DNA of 64,000 nt from Chryseobacterium sediminis. Lineage in GTDB: Bacteria > Bacteroidota > Bacteroidia > Flavobacteriales > Weeksellaceae. Both the position numbers and the translations under genes were made by a program. Positions 56,304 to 64,000 of this stretch are shown here, one piece after another. The stretch covers positions 124,001 through 188,000 of the forward strand of contig NZ_VUNZ01000004.1 in assembly GCF_008386505.1 (NCBI RefSeq), written 5' to 3'. Each line of letters opens with the position of its first letter. Position 1 is the first letter of the stretch. The notes below the pieces were generated by a model. That model was not told where the DNA came from. It did no database searches and saw nothing but the letters and a program-made list of their open reading frames with translations.

Positions 56304-58388
56304 TGAAATTTTACTCCATTTGTTTTTTCCTTTGTAGTACCGGATATAATAGTTTTTAATGATGAGATTATCAGGTCTGGACAGCATTGGATCGGCTTCC
56401 AGAATTTTTTCTACCGTATTTTTTGTCGTTTTAATGATCGCCGAATCATTAATCAGGTCCAGTCTCTTAAAATCTACCACACCACTTTGCTGAGTACCCA
56501 GAATATCTCCCGGACCGCGAAGCTGCATATCCACCTCAGAAATTTTAAATCCGTCATTGGTTTCCGTCATTGTTTTAATACGCGTTCTGCTTTCCTTCGA
56601 TAATTTATCTGATGTCATCAGAATACAGTAGCTCTGTTCAGCACCTCTTCCTACACGCCCTCTCAACTGATGGAGCTGTGAAAGCCCGAATCTTTCTGAA
56701 CTTTCAATAACCATTACAGAAGCATTGGGAACATTTACTCCAACTTCAATCACCGTAGTTGCTACCATAATTTCAGCTTTTCCAGAAGCAAAATAAGCCA
56801 TTGCGGCATCTTTTTCATCCGGTTTCATTTTCCCATGAAGCATGGTCACGTTGTATTCTGAAAAATAATTCATGACATGTTCCAAACCTTCTACCAGATT
56901 TTTGTAATCTAAGGTTTCAGATTCCTCAATAAGCGGATATACAAAATAGACCTGCCGGCCTTTCTTAATTTCATCTTTACAGAAATTATAAACATAAAGC
57001 CTGTCTTTTTCACGTCTGTGAGCGGTGATAATGGGCTTTCTTCCCACAGGCATTTCATCAATCACAGAAACATCCAGATCAGAATAAAAACTCATTGCCA
57101 GAGTCCTTGGGATAGGAGTAGCGGTCATCACCAGAATATGAGGCGGAATTTTGTTTTTGGCCCAAAGTTTAGCCCGTTGAGCAACTCCAAATCTATGCTG
57201 CTCATCAATAATTGCTAAGCCCAGATTTTTAAATTTAACCTTATCCTCCAAAACAGCATGGGTTCCCACTAAAATTGAAAGTGTGCCATTTTCCAGTTCT
57301 TCATGTATAATTCTCCTTTCTGCTGCTTTGCTGGAACCAGTCAGAATACGAATATTGATTCCGGTTTTTTCTAATAGCTCTTTGATGCCGTTATAATGCT
57401 GCTGGGCAAGAATTTCCGTTGGAGCCATCAGGCAACTCTGAAAACCGTTGTCCATAGCAATAAGCATGGTCAACAATGCCACCATTGTTTTCCCGGATCC
57501 TACATCACCCTGTAAAAGCCTGTTCATCTGAATTGGCCTTTTCATATCAATACGGATTTCCTTTAATACTCTTTTCTGAGCATTGGTAAGCTCAAAAGGA
57601 AGATGGTTTTCATAGAAATCGTTAAAATGATCCCCAATTATTGGAAATGGGTTACCATGAGCCTGTGTTTTATGGTGAAGCTTTTTTAGGCCATATCCTA
57701 ATTGAAAGAAAAATGATTCTTCAAATTTCAGTCTGTAATCAGCCTTATCAAAATGTTCTTTATCTTTTGGAAAATGAACATTCAGAAAAGCGTGCTGTCT
57801 GGACATGAACTTAAAGGTTTTCATGAGGTATTCCGGAAAATTTTCCTCAATAAGATTTGGAATTTCTTTGCAGATATTTCTCAGTGCATTCTGAAAAAAC
57901 CGTTGACCTAATCCTCTTTTAGTCAGTTTTTCTGAACTTGGGTAAATAGGTTTAAGCCTTGTATCACCTTCTTTATTTTCTTCAGCTTCTATTTCCGGAT
58001 GCGGCATAGAAAACTGACGGTTGAAAACATTGATTTTCCCAAAAATATAAACCTCTTTGTTAATAGGAAGCTGTTCTTTCAGCCATTTTGAGTACTGAAA
58101 CCAAACCAGATCCATACTGCCTGTTTCATCATTGAATTTTGCAGATAGTCTTTTAGTCTTCCCCGTCTGGATTTCCTGAACGTGAGTGATTCTTCCCCTC
58201 AATTGTATTTCCTGGCTGCTTTCTTCCTGAAGCTGAGAAACGGTATACACTTTACTTTTATCCAGATAGCGGATAGGGTAGAAGTTCAGCATATCTTCAA
58301 CAGTGGTTAGGCCCAATACACTTTTAATGAGTTTGGCTCTTTCCGGACCTATTCCTTTTACGTATTCTATGGAGGTTTCGAGATTCAT
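56301..58388 (-). CDS. recG: ATP-dependent DNA helicase RecG
   Basis: A 695-residue RecG. The N-terminal wedge OB domain includes VKGIGPERAKLIKSVLGL and LRGRITHVQEI. The helicase motor has RLLQGDVGSGKTMVALL (Walker A), IIDEQHRFGVAQRAKL (DEQH box), VMTATPIPRTLAMSFY (motif III) and, in the second RecA fold, VATTVIEVGVNVPNASVMVI and QLRGRVGRGAEQSYC. RecG remodels stalled replication forks and branch-migrates Holliday junctions. Length is typical for Bacteroidetes. It stands alone on the minus strand. Confidence 0.96.
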   Translation of the reverse strand: MNLETSIEYVKGIGPERAKLIKSVLGLTTVEDMLNFYPIRYLDKSKVYTVSQLQEESSQEIQLRGRITHVQEIQTGKTKRLSAKFNDETGSMDLVWFQYSKWLKEQLPINKEVYIFGKINVFNRQFSMPHPEIEAEENKEGDTRLKPIYPSSEKLTKRGLGQRFFQNALRNICKEIPNLIEENFPEYLMKTFKFMSRQHAFLNVHFPKDKEHFDKADYRLKFEESFFFQLGYGLKKLHHKTQAHGNPFPIIGDHFNDFYENHLPFELTNAQKRVLKEIRIDMKRPIQMNRLLQGDVGSGKTMVALLTMLIAMDNGFQSCLMAPTEILAQQHYNGIKELLEKTGINIRILTGSSKAAERRIIHEELENGTLSILVGTHAVLEDKVKFKNLGLAIIDEQHRFGVAQRAKLWAKNKIPPHILVMTATPIPRTLAMSFYSDLDVSVIDEMPVGRKPIITAHRREKDRLYVYNFCKDEIKKGRQVYFVYPLIEESETLDYKNLVEGLEHVMNYFSEYNVTMLHGKMKPDEKDAAMAYFASGKAEIMVATTVIEVGVNVPNASVMVIESSERFGLSQLHQLRGRVGRGAEQSYCILMTSDKLSKESRTRIKTMTETNDGFKISEVDMQLRGPGDILGTQQSGVVDFKRLDLINDSAIIKTTKNTVEKILEADPMLSRPDNLIIKNYYIRYYKGKNKWSKIS

Positions 58389-58476
58389 TTTTCAGGTTTC
58401 AGGATGCGGGTTTTGAATTTTTTGATCCTTATTTTTTGACAAAAGAAATAAAGGCTCGAATTTCGGTAAAATTAAA

Positions 58477-58502
58477 AAGACTTCCAAAAAATTGGAAGTC
58501 TG
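58477..58502 (-). terminator. Terminator after the thioredoxin gene
   Basis: On the minus strand AGACTTCCAA (58501-58492) pairs perfectly with TTGGAAGTCT (58487-58478), followed by T. It lies downstream of the thioredoxin stop. Confidence 0.88.
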
Positions 58503-58546
58503 TATGGTGAATTTTTGGTATTAAATCTGAAAAATCCGGATCTATA

Positions 58547-59080
58547 TTAATCTTTGATTTTAGATTTGAACTTTTTCTGGTAATCTTCCCATTGTTCTCT
58601 GGTTTTAATCTTTTTGAACAAATCTTTGGAAATCAGCTCCAGATAAGGTTCCAGTTCTTTGGCAGATAATTCTCCCTGAAGAATAGTGATGGGATCTCCA
58701 TGTTCATCCAGAAATACGGTACTTGGAACAGCACCTACATTCATATACTGTGTAAACTCATGCAGTGAATTTTTTCCTCTTCTGTGTTCAGTATTGGGAT
58801 TAGAAAATGTTCTTCCAAATATATTGATACTCTTTTTTTCTTCCGCATTAAACTTTACAGGGTAATAGTTCTCGTTCAGATTCTGAGCAATCACAGAATG
58901 TCCATAGGTTTTCTTGTCCATGATTTTGCATGGGCCGCACCAGTCTGCATAAAAATCAATTAATATTTTTTTAGGATTTTCCTTTTGGGCTTTTAACGCT
59001 TCTTCAATGGTCATCCACTTTACCTGAGCAAAACTGAAGTTTAATAAAAGTAAGAGTATTATGCTTAAAATTTTCTTCAT
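58547..59080 (-). CDS. Exported thioredoxin-fold protein
   Basis: A 177-residue protein with a signal peptide (MKKILSIILLLLLNFSFAQ). The thioredoxin domain follows, with active site DFYADWCGPCKIMDKKTY and the cis-Pro segment GAVPSTVFLDEHGDPI. Its C-terminal helix is Lys-rich. It resembles DsbD-gamma or thioredoxin-like (Thioredoxin_7) periplasmic reductases. It lies alone on the minus strand between recG and the first POT gene. Its partner is unknown. Confidence 0.9.
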   Translation of the reverse strand: MKKILSIILLLLLNFSFAQVKWMTIEEALKAQKENPKKILIDFYADWCGPCKIMDKKTYGHSVIAQNLNENYYPVKFNAEEKKSINIFGRTFSNPNTEHRRGKNSLHEFTQYMNVGAVPSTVFLDEHGDPITILQGELSAKELEPYLELISKDLFKKIKTREQWEDYQKKFKSKIKD

Positions 59081-59121
59081 ATCGTGATATTTAGGTAAAA
59101 ATAAGCATAATTACTTATTTT

Positions 59122-60633
59122 CTACTTTACGTCTTGCATTAATTTTTTCACGTACGGAGATATCAAAATTAATACCACTCCGGCAATTACCGCATATAAT
59201 CCCAATTGTTTATATCCATCAGTATAAGTGATCAAAGCATCATAGTTGGTAGATCCTTCTTTTGAAGTAGCAAGACTCGCCCCGATAATTCCTGCAACAT
59301 ACTGCCCATAAGCAGAAGCAAGAAACCACATTCCCATCATCATTCCCTGAAGATTTTTAGTAGAAAGCTTCGTCATAATAGACAATCCGATAGGAGAGAG
59401 GCATAGCTCCCCAAGGGTAATGATTAATAATGCCAGGGTAAAGAAGTTCAATGAAGTAATTCCCTGAAGGTCTGCAAATAATCGGGTAGCAAATAGTACA
59501 TAATATCCTAATCCCAGGAAAATAAATCCTAATCCGAATTTGATAATAGTGTTGGGTTCAATTTTTCTCTTATTCAGCCATATCCAAAGAAGTCCGATCA
59601 ATGGTGCGAGGAAAATAATGAAGAAAGCTCCTCCAGAGTTATTGACACCATTAGGATCTAATCCGAAAAGATCTTTGTTTAAATTCTTTGCTGCAAAAAT
59701 ACTTAAAGAACCTCCGCTCTGTTCATAGATTCCCCAGAATATGATGGAGAAAATAATGAAAACCAATGCTGCCCATAACTTTTTACGTTCTGAAGCTGTT
59801 ACTTTAGACATTTCATAGAATAAATAGATTAAAGTCAATGGCCCAATTGTCCACATGAAATAATCTGTATATTCTGTTTTGGCAACCATGGTCATAATAA
59901 TTGGGACAAAAACCAATGACAAAACATATACTCCGTATTCTTTCCATTTTGGAATAGGGGCTGTTTTTGTTTCTGCTAAAGGATGCCCTGGCTGTAAACC
60001 GATAGTACCTAATGTTCTTTGCGTAAATACAAAATTAATTAAGCTTACTACCATTACTATTGAAGCCAGTCCGAAAGCAATATGCCATCTCATTTCTTCA
60101 GGAATAACATGGCTTAGGAATTCTCCCTTACCAATAGCAATACACAAATAACCGCCTAATAATGCCCCAAGATTAATCCCTGCATAGAAAAGCGAAAAGC
60201 CTGCATCAGCTCTTGAATCATTAGGTTTGTAAAGCTGTCCCACCATGGATGAAATATTAGGTTTGAAGAAACCTGTTCCTACTACGGTGAATGCTATTCC
60301 GAGGAAAAAGAATTTGTGTGGATCAGTAGCTAAAATCAAGCTTCCTACGATCATCAGGAGACCTCCCCAGAACAGGGACTTTCTGAATCCTAAAATTTTA
60401 TCAGCAAAAAGTCCGCCTACAAAAGTAAAGGCATAAACGAAGGCCTGGGTGGCACCATATTGAAGGTTGGCTTCCTTTTCATGGAAATTAAGCTGCGAGA
60501 TCATAAAGAAGACCAGCATTCCACGCATTCCGTAGAAACAGAAACGTTCCCACATTTCAGAGAAAAAAAGGCTCCAGATCTGTCTGGGATATTTTCCTTT
60601 GAAATCTTGTATTTCATCTAAAGTTAAGCTCAT
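59122..60633 (-). CDS. POT-family peptide transporter (1)
   Basis: A 503-residue inner-membrane transporter of the proton-dependent oligopeptide (POT/PTR2) family. The family signature is FFSEMWERFCFYGMRGMLVFFM, read in two runs (FFSEMWERFCFY and GMRGMLVFFM), which includes the ExxER-type motif near helix 1. The second signature is GFFKPNISSMVGQLY. It has about 12-14 helices of full length, including the LCLSPIGLS segment. It takes up di- and tripeptides with protons. It is the first of three tandem POT genes, all on the minus strand. Confidence 0.94.
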   Translation of the reverse strand: MSLTLDEIQDFKGKYPRQIWSLFFSEMWERFCFYGMRGMLVFFMISQLNFHEKEANLQYGATQAFVYAFTFVGGLFADKILGFRKSLFWGGLLMIVGSLILATDPHKFFFLGIAFTVVGTGFFKPNISSMVGQLYKPNDSRADAGFSLFYAGINLGALLGGYLCIAIGKGEFLSHVIPEEMRWHIAFGLASIVMVVSLINFVFTQRTLGTIGLQPGHPLAETKTAPIPKWKEYGVYVLSLVFVPIIMTMVAKTEYTDYFMWTIGPLTLIYLFYEMSKVTASERKKLWAALVFIIFSIIFWGIYEQSGGSLSIFAAKNLNKDLFGLDPNGVNNSGGAFFIIFLAPLIGLLWIWLNKRKIEPNTIIKFGLGFIFLGLGYYVLFATRLFADLQGITSLNFFTLALLIITLGELCLSPIGLSIMTKLSTKNLQGMMMGMWFLASAYGQYVAGIIGASLATSKEGSTNYDALITYTDGYKQLGLYAVIAGVVLILISPYVKKLMQDVK

Positions 60634-60656
60634 AATGATATATGATTAAGTTCTAA

Positions 60657-60830
60657 TTAAGGGTTTTTATCTTTCTGATCCAGTTCAAAACGGATTCTGT
60701 CCTGGTCAATAATTTGTTTTAATTCTTCTTCTTTTGGGAGGTACAGCAGGTATTTGCTGGCAAATAAATTGTTTTTATCATTTTGAGTGAAAGAAATAGG
60801 CCATGGATTCAGCCCAATTCGTGACGCACA
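60657..60830 (-). pseudogene. C-terminal fragment of an unknown (possibly nuclease) gene
   Basis: An open frame of ~57 codons with a stop at 60657 and no ATG of its own; a stop also lies just upstream. The readable end is NLFASKYLLYLPKEEELKQI followed by IDQDRIRFELDQKDKN. Text of this kind occurs at the C-terminus of YhcG/DUF1016-type PDDEXK nucleases, from memory and with low confidence. It sits between two POT genes. This is probably a leftover of an inserted gene. Confidence 0.5.
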
Positions 60831-60861
60831 GCGTTACATATTTCCATCATACGAAAATAAA

Positions 60862-60889
60862 AAAAACCTCTGACTTAGCAGAGGTTTTA
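60862..60889 (-). terminator. Terminator after POT gene 2
   Basis: AAAACCTCTG pairs with CAGAGGTTTT around a 6-base loop; read on the minus strand it is followed by a T-run. Confidence 0.9.
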
Positions 60890-60909
60890 TTCATATTTTG
60901 TTAATGCAG

Positions 60910-62664
60910 TTAGTTTACACCGTGCATCATTTTCTTTAAGATAGGTGAAATTAAACCTAGGATTACAGAAGCAATACCACAAAGTACTACGAATACCATG
61001 AAGAATTCAAATAGATTGTGGATCTCAAATCCTACAAAAGTAGGGTTGTGTAATGGTAACTGAGCTTTATCAAAAGCAGCTACCTGATCTGCAGTTAAGG
61101 TTACTTTTTTATCTAATACATCTTGAAGATTTACTCCTATTTCTTCTGCTTTTTTAAATTTATCACCTGTTGCAGGGATAAGGGCTCCTAATGAACCTGC
61201 CAATGCATAACCAGCAGCGTTAGAAATGAAGAATACCCCATATAGTAATGAAGCGAATCTTTTTGGAGCCAGTTTACCTACTAATGATAAACCGATTGGA
61301 GAAAGACAAAGCTCACCACAAGTCTGGATGAAGTATAAAAGCATTAACCATTTGATTGCTAATAACCCTGAGTTTCCAAGATCTTTTACATTGTGCGCAA
61401 TAATGAAATAAGAAAGAGCGATTAATGCCAATCCCATAGCTTGTTTGAATGGAGATACCGGCTCTTTTCCTTTTGCTCTTAATTTATCCCAGCACAAACT
61501 GAAAGGAACAGCCAAAAGGACTACGAAAATCCCGTTGAAAATCTGAACCATTGAAGGAGGCATATTCCATCCGAAAATGTTTCTGTCTGTCTGGTTATCT
61601 GCGATAAATGTTAACGAAGATCCTGCCTGCTCGAAGGCTGCCCAGAAAAAGATGATGAAGAATGAAACGATATAGATTACCCAGATTCTTTGTCTCTCGA
61701 TCTTGTTTTCAGCAGAGGACATAATCAGGAATGCTAAGGAAATACCTGCAGCATAGATGAAAGGGTAAATAATTCCCTTGATCAGTTGTCCCATTTCTAC
61801 TGAGTTGAATCCAAACTCACCTACAAGAAGGTATCTGAAAACAAAGAATAAAATAACAAATATTCCTCCTGTGATTCCTAGAGCCTGACCTGAGAATTTT
61901 GCTGTTTGAGTCTCTCCTTCCTCGAAATCTGCACTTGTATTGTTTTTTGGTAATCCTCCGATAGGTCTTCCTTCCGGGGTTACAACATATTTATTTTTAA
62001 GGATAAAGAATGTTATTGTACCTATTACCATTGCAATAGAAGCGGCTAAGAATCCCCATTTGAAAGCGAAGATATCTCTTACTCCGGTTGCAGCATCTTT
62101 TACGTCTCCTACGTATGGACAGATAAACTGACCTAAGAATGCTCCAATGTTGATCCCCATATAGAAAATAGTAAAAGCTGAATCCAGTTTAGATTTTTCC
62201 TGTTTTGGATAAAGACTTCCTACCATTGAGGAAATATTCGGTTTGAAGAATCCGTTACCGAAAATGATAACGAATAACGCCAGCCACATAATCAGTTTAG
62301 CACTTCCGATGTCTGCTGAGAAAGTTGAAGCACTGATAAATAATAAGAACTGGCCAATTGCCATTAATGATCCACCAATGATGATAGCAAATCTGTTTCC
62401 GATATACTTATCAGCAATAAATCCTCCCAAAAGAGGTGTTAAATAACATAACGCTAGAAATCCACCATAGATGATTGCAGCATCAGCTTCTTTTATTAAT
62501 AAGGAATTTACCATGAAGAGCGTCAAAAGGGCTCTCATCCCATAAAAGTTGAAACGCTCCCACATTTCTGTTCCGAAAAGAACCCATAATCCTTTAGGAT
62601 GCCTGGAATTCTTATTCTCTACAAATTCATCCGGTTTCGGACTCAATGCTTCAATATTATCCAT
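60910..62664 (-). CDS. POT-family peptide transporter (2)
   Basis: A 584-residue POT-family transporter. The N-terminal signature is FGTEMWERFNFYGMRALLTL. NGFFKPNISSMVGSLYPKQE is the second. It carries a longer loop (about residues 225-255, TPEGRPIGGLPKNNTSADFEE) and a C-terminal extension of ~80 residues compared with copy 1, including VNLQDVLDKKVTLTADQVAAF before the last helix. This is a typical Bacteroidetes long POT form. It should import small peptides with protons. It is separated from copy 1 by a terminator and a gene remnant, and from copy 3 by a terminator. Confidence 0.94.
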   Translation of the reverse strand: MDNIEALSPKPDEFVENKNSRHPKGLWVLFGTEMWERFNFYGMRALLTLFMVNSLLIKEADAAIIYGGFLALCYLTPLLGGFIADKYIGNRFAIIIGGSLMAIGQFLLFISASTFSADIGSAKLIMWLALFVIIFGNGFFKPNISSMVGSLYPKQEKSKLDSAFTIFYMGINIGAFLGQFICPYVGDVKDAATGVRDIFAFKWGFLAASIAMVIGTITFFILKNKYVVTPEGRPIGGLPKNNTSADFEEGETQTAKFSGQALGITGGIFVILFFVFRYLLVGEFGFNSVEMGQLIKGIIYPFIYAAGISLAFLIMSSAENKIERQRIWVIYIVSFFIIFFWAAFEQAGSSLTFIADNQTDRNIFGWNMPPSMVQIFNGIFVVLLAVPFSLCWDKLRAKGKEPVSPFKQAMGLALIALSYFIIAHNVKDLGNSGLLAIKWLMLLYFIQTCGELCLSPIGLSLVGKLAPKRFASLLYGVFFISNAAGYALAGSLGALIPATGDKFKKAEEIGVNLQDVLDKKVTLTADQVAAFDKAQLPLHNPTFVGFEIHNLFEFFMVFVVLCGIASVILGLISPILKKMMHGVN

Positions 62665-62746
62665 TTCTATTGTTAATTTTTGTTAAGACTGACAAATATA
62701 GTTTATTTTGGGTTTTTGGCAAGGTTTTAATTTTATTTTTAAATAA

Positions 62747-62775
62747 AAAAGCTGCGGAACTATTCCGCAGCTTGC
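62747..62775 (-). terminator. Terminator after POT gene 3
   Basis: AAGCTGCGGAA (62749-62759) pairs perfectly with TTCCGCAGCTT (62763-62773), with a T-run on the minus strand. Confidence 0.93.
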
Positions 62776-62796
62776 TAATCTTTATAATATCAAGGA

Positions 62797-64000
62797 TTAA
62801 TGTCCTTTTTCCTTCATAATTTTGTTCAGTCTTTTTAACATTGAAAGACCCAAAAGTGTAGCAAATATTAACAAAGCGAAGTTTACAAGGAAGTAATTCG
62901 TCTTGTTTTCGTAATTATACCATGTACTTGCCAGAATTCCTGAAAGTTTATTTCCTACAGAGTTGGCCAGGAAGAATCCTCCCATCATCAATGCGGTGAT
63001 TCTCGCAGGGGAAAGTTTTGAAACGAATGAAAGCCCCATTGGAGATAAACATAATTCCCCGATGGTAATTACTCCATAGCTGGCCACAAGCCATAAAGGA
63101 GATACTTTTACAGCTCCGTTATCTCCGGCCATTACTGCTAAAACCATTACCAGACAGGAAAGCCCGGAAATAAATAGTCCTAAAACAATCTTGGTAGGAG
63201 TTAAAGGTTCTTTTCCTTTTCTTCTCAATAATGCCCAGAACCCAACGATCACAGGGGTCAGTGCAATAACCCAGAACGGATTGATAGACTGAAATAATTC
63301 TGTATTGTACAGGTATACTTTATTTTCAGGGTTTTTCTCAAGGGTAGCTTGCTGTTCAGGGGAGATGTTTTTAAAATAAACATCTTTGCCCATTTCCTTT
63401 TTAGTCTCTCCGTTGTCATCTTTTTGAGATCTGAACTGATTATCATAAACGGGAACTTCTTTGTCTTCATAACTTTTCCCTTCCACCATATAAATTCCTT
63501 CCAATGGTTTTTCAAGGGCAGCAGGAACACTTCTGTCTGTATAATAATTTGCCCATCTCGTTAAAGCTGTACCATTCTGTTTGAAAACAGCCCAGAAGAA
63601 CATACTGATCAGAAACACAGAAAGTAATGCTCCAATAGAAGCTTTTTCATCAGGCTTAGCTTTAAAGTAAAGAGAAGCATAAAAGTAAATAACAGGTATA
63701 CAGGCAAAAATAAAGGCATCTGTACTGTCACTTCCAAAAATATTATTAGGAACAAACCAACCTATCGCTCCGGCAATAATGGCAGGAACAAAAACTTTAA
63801 GCATAATTTCCGAAAGCTTGGTATCCCCTTCCTGTACAGGTTTCATCTGTGCAGCATGGATATAATGCTTTCTTCCGATAGTGAAAATCACCATACCGAT
63901 AAGCATTCCCACTCCGGCAGTGATGAAAGCCTCACCCCAGCCGAATTTATTACGCATAAATGCCGCAATAATATTACAGATAAATGCTCCGATATTGATT
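62797..64000 (-). CDS. POT-family peptide transporter (3), 3' part
   Basis: The gene runs off the right edge: the frame is open to base 63999 (NIGAFICNIIAAFMRNKFGW at the visible start), so only the last ~400 residues are seen. They include membrane helices, the GELCLSPMGLSFVSKL segment and the final helix pair typical of POT transporters. A ~75-residue soluble insert (KPLEGIYMVEGKSYEDKEVP, then PEQQATLEKNPENKVYLYN) lies in the middle, and it is absent from copies 1 and 2. This probably forms an outside domain, as in long POT members. It is followed by a strong terminator. Confidence 0.9.
   Translation of the reverse strand, partial: INIGAFICNIIAAFMRNKFGWGEAFITAGVGMLIGMVIFTIGRKHYIHAAQMKPVQEGDTKLSEIMLKVFVPAIIAGAIGWFVPNNIFGSDSTDAFIFACIPVIYFYASLYFKAKPDEKASIGALLSVFLISMFFWAVFKQNGTALTRWANYYTDRSVPAALEKPLEGIYMVEGKSYEDKEVPVYDNQFRSQKDDNGETKKEMGKDVYFKNISPEQQATLEKNPENKVYLYNTELFQSINPFWVIALTPVIVGFWALLRRKGKEPLTPTKIVLGLFISGLSCLVMVLAVMAGDNGAVKVSPLWLVASYGVITIGELCLSPMGLSFVSKLSPARITALMMGGFFLANSVGNKLSGILASTWYNYENKTNYFLVNFALLIFATLLGLSMLKRLNKIMKEKGH

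Overview
The window looks like a low-GC Flavobacteriia chromosome, most likely Chryseobacterium or a close relative. Several genes and signals point that way: a PorZ-type type IX secretion protein next to recO, a secreted RCC1-repeat protein with a type IX sorting tail, SusC-free but lipoprotein-rich gene content, three tandem POT transporters, and many promoters with the Bacteroidetes -7 element TAnnTTTG. The species call is inference from protein style and gene order, not from a database search.

Bases 1-8300 hold genes for RNA end chemistry and processing: a cREC-type protein, a DinB-fold protein, a T4 Rnl2-like RNA ligase, an RNase Z-like metallo-beta-lactamase protein and an Eri1-like DEDDh exonuclease. 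A DUF6493-like protein and a SWIM zinc-finger protein follow. Remnants of a helicase gene and of a second DUF6493-like gene lie between the exonuclease and the large protein.

Bases 10514-15331 are the most unusual part. A Ro60/TROVE-vWA gene is followed by about ten Y-RNA-like structured RNAs. All have a lower stem, a GYCGU-type internal loop and an upper stem. Three of them carry a circularly permuted tRNA: T-arm, 3' acceptor strand, a closing loop, 5' acceptor strand, U8-A9, D-arm. The Ro gene and two downstream transcripts share one palindromic operator placed at exactly the same distance from the -7 box, so protein and RNAs look like one regulon. A TPR-like membrane-anchored protein, a 13-codon ORF, a small basic protein and a SUKH-domain protein are interleaved with the RNAs.

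Bases 15300-31000 hold two transposase-like HTH genes, a SulP transporter, and an EF-G paralogue with a leader-peptide attenuator. Next come a complete ter stress operon (HAD, PRTase, TerD, TelA, unknown, TerD, TerC), a TetR/NTF2-like pair with an operator, the RCC1 protein and a catalase-like protein.

Bases 31000-48000 are mostly metabolic and envelope genes: FKBP, lipoproteins, an Rrf2-regulated NmrA-like/MBL-MoaF operon with twin operators, an M23 peptidase, gpsA, mqo, an ANT(6)-like nucleotidyltransferase, a cholesterol-oxidase-like flavoprotein, DUF1684, GNAT, an SDR and a GH63-like glucosidase.

Bases 48000-64000 contain recO, porZ, a UshA-type 5'-nucleotidase split into two genes in reversed domain order, dapA, a GNAT, an AraC regulator overlapping a pseudo-receiver, recG, a secreted thioredoxin and three POT peptide transporters. 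The last of these runs off the right edge.
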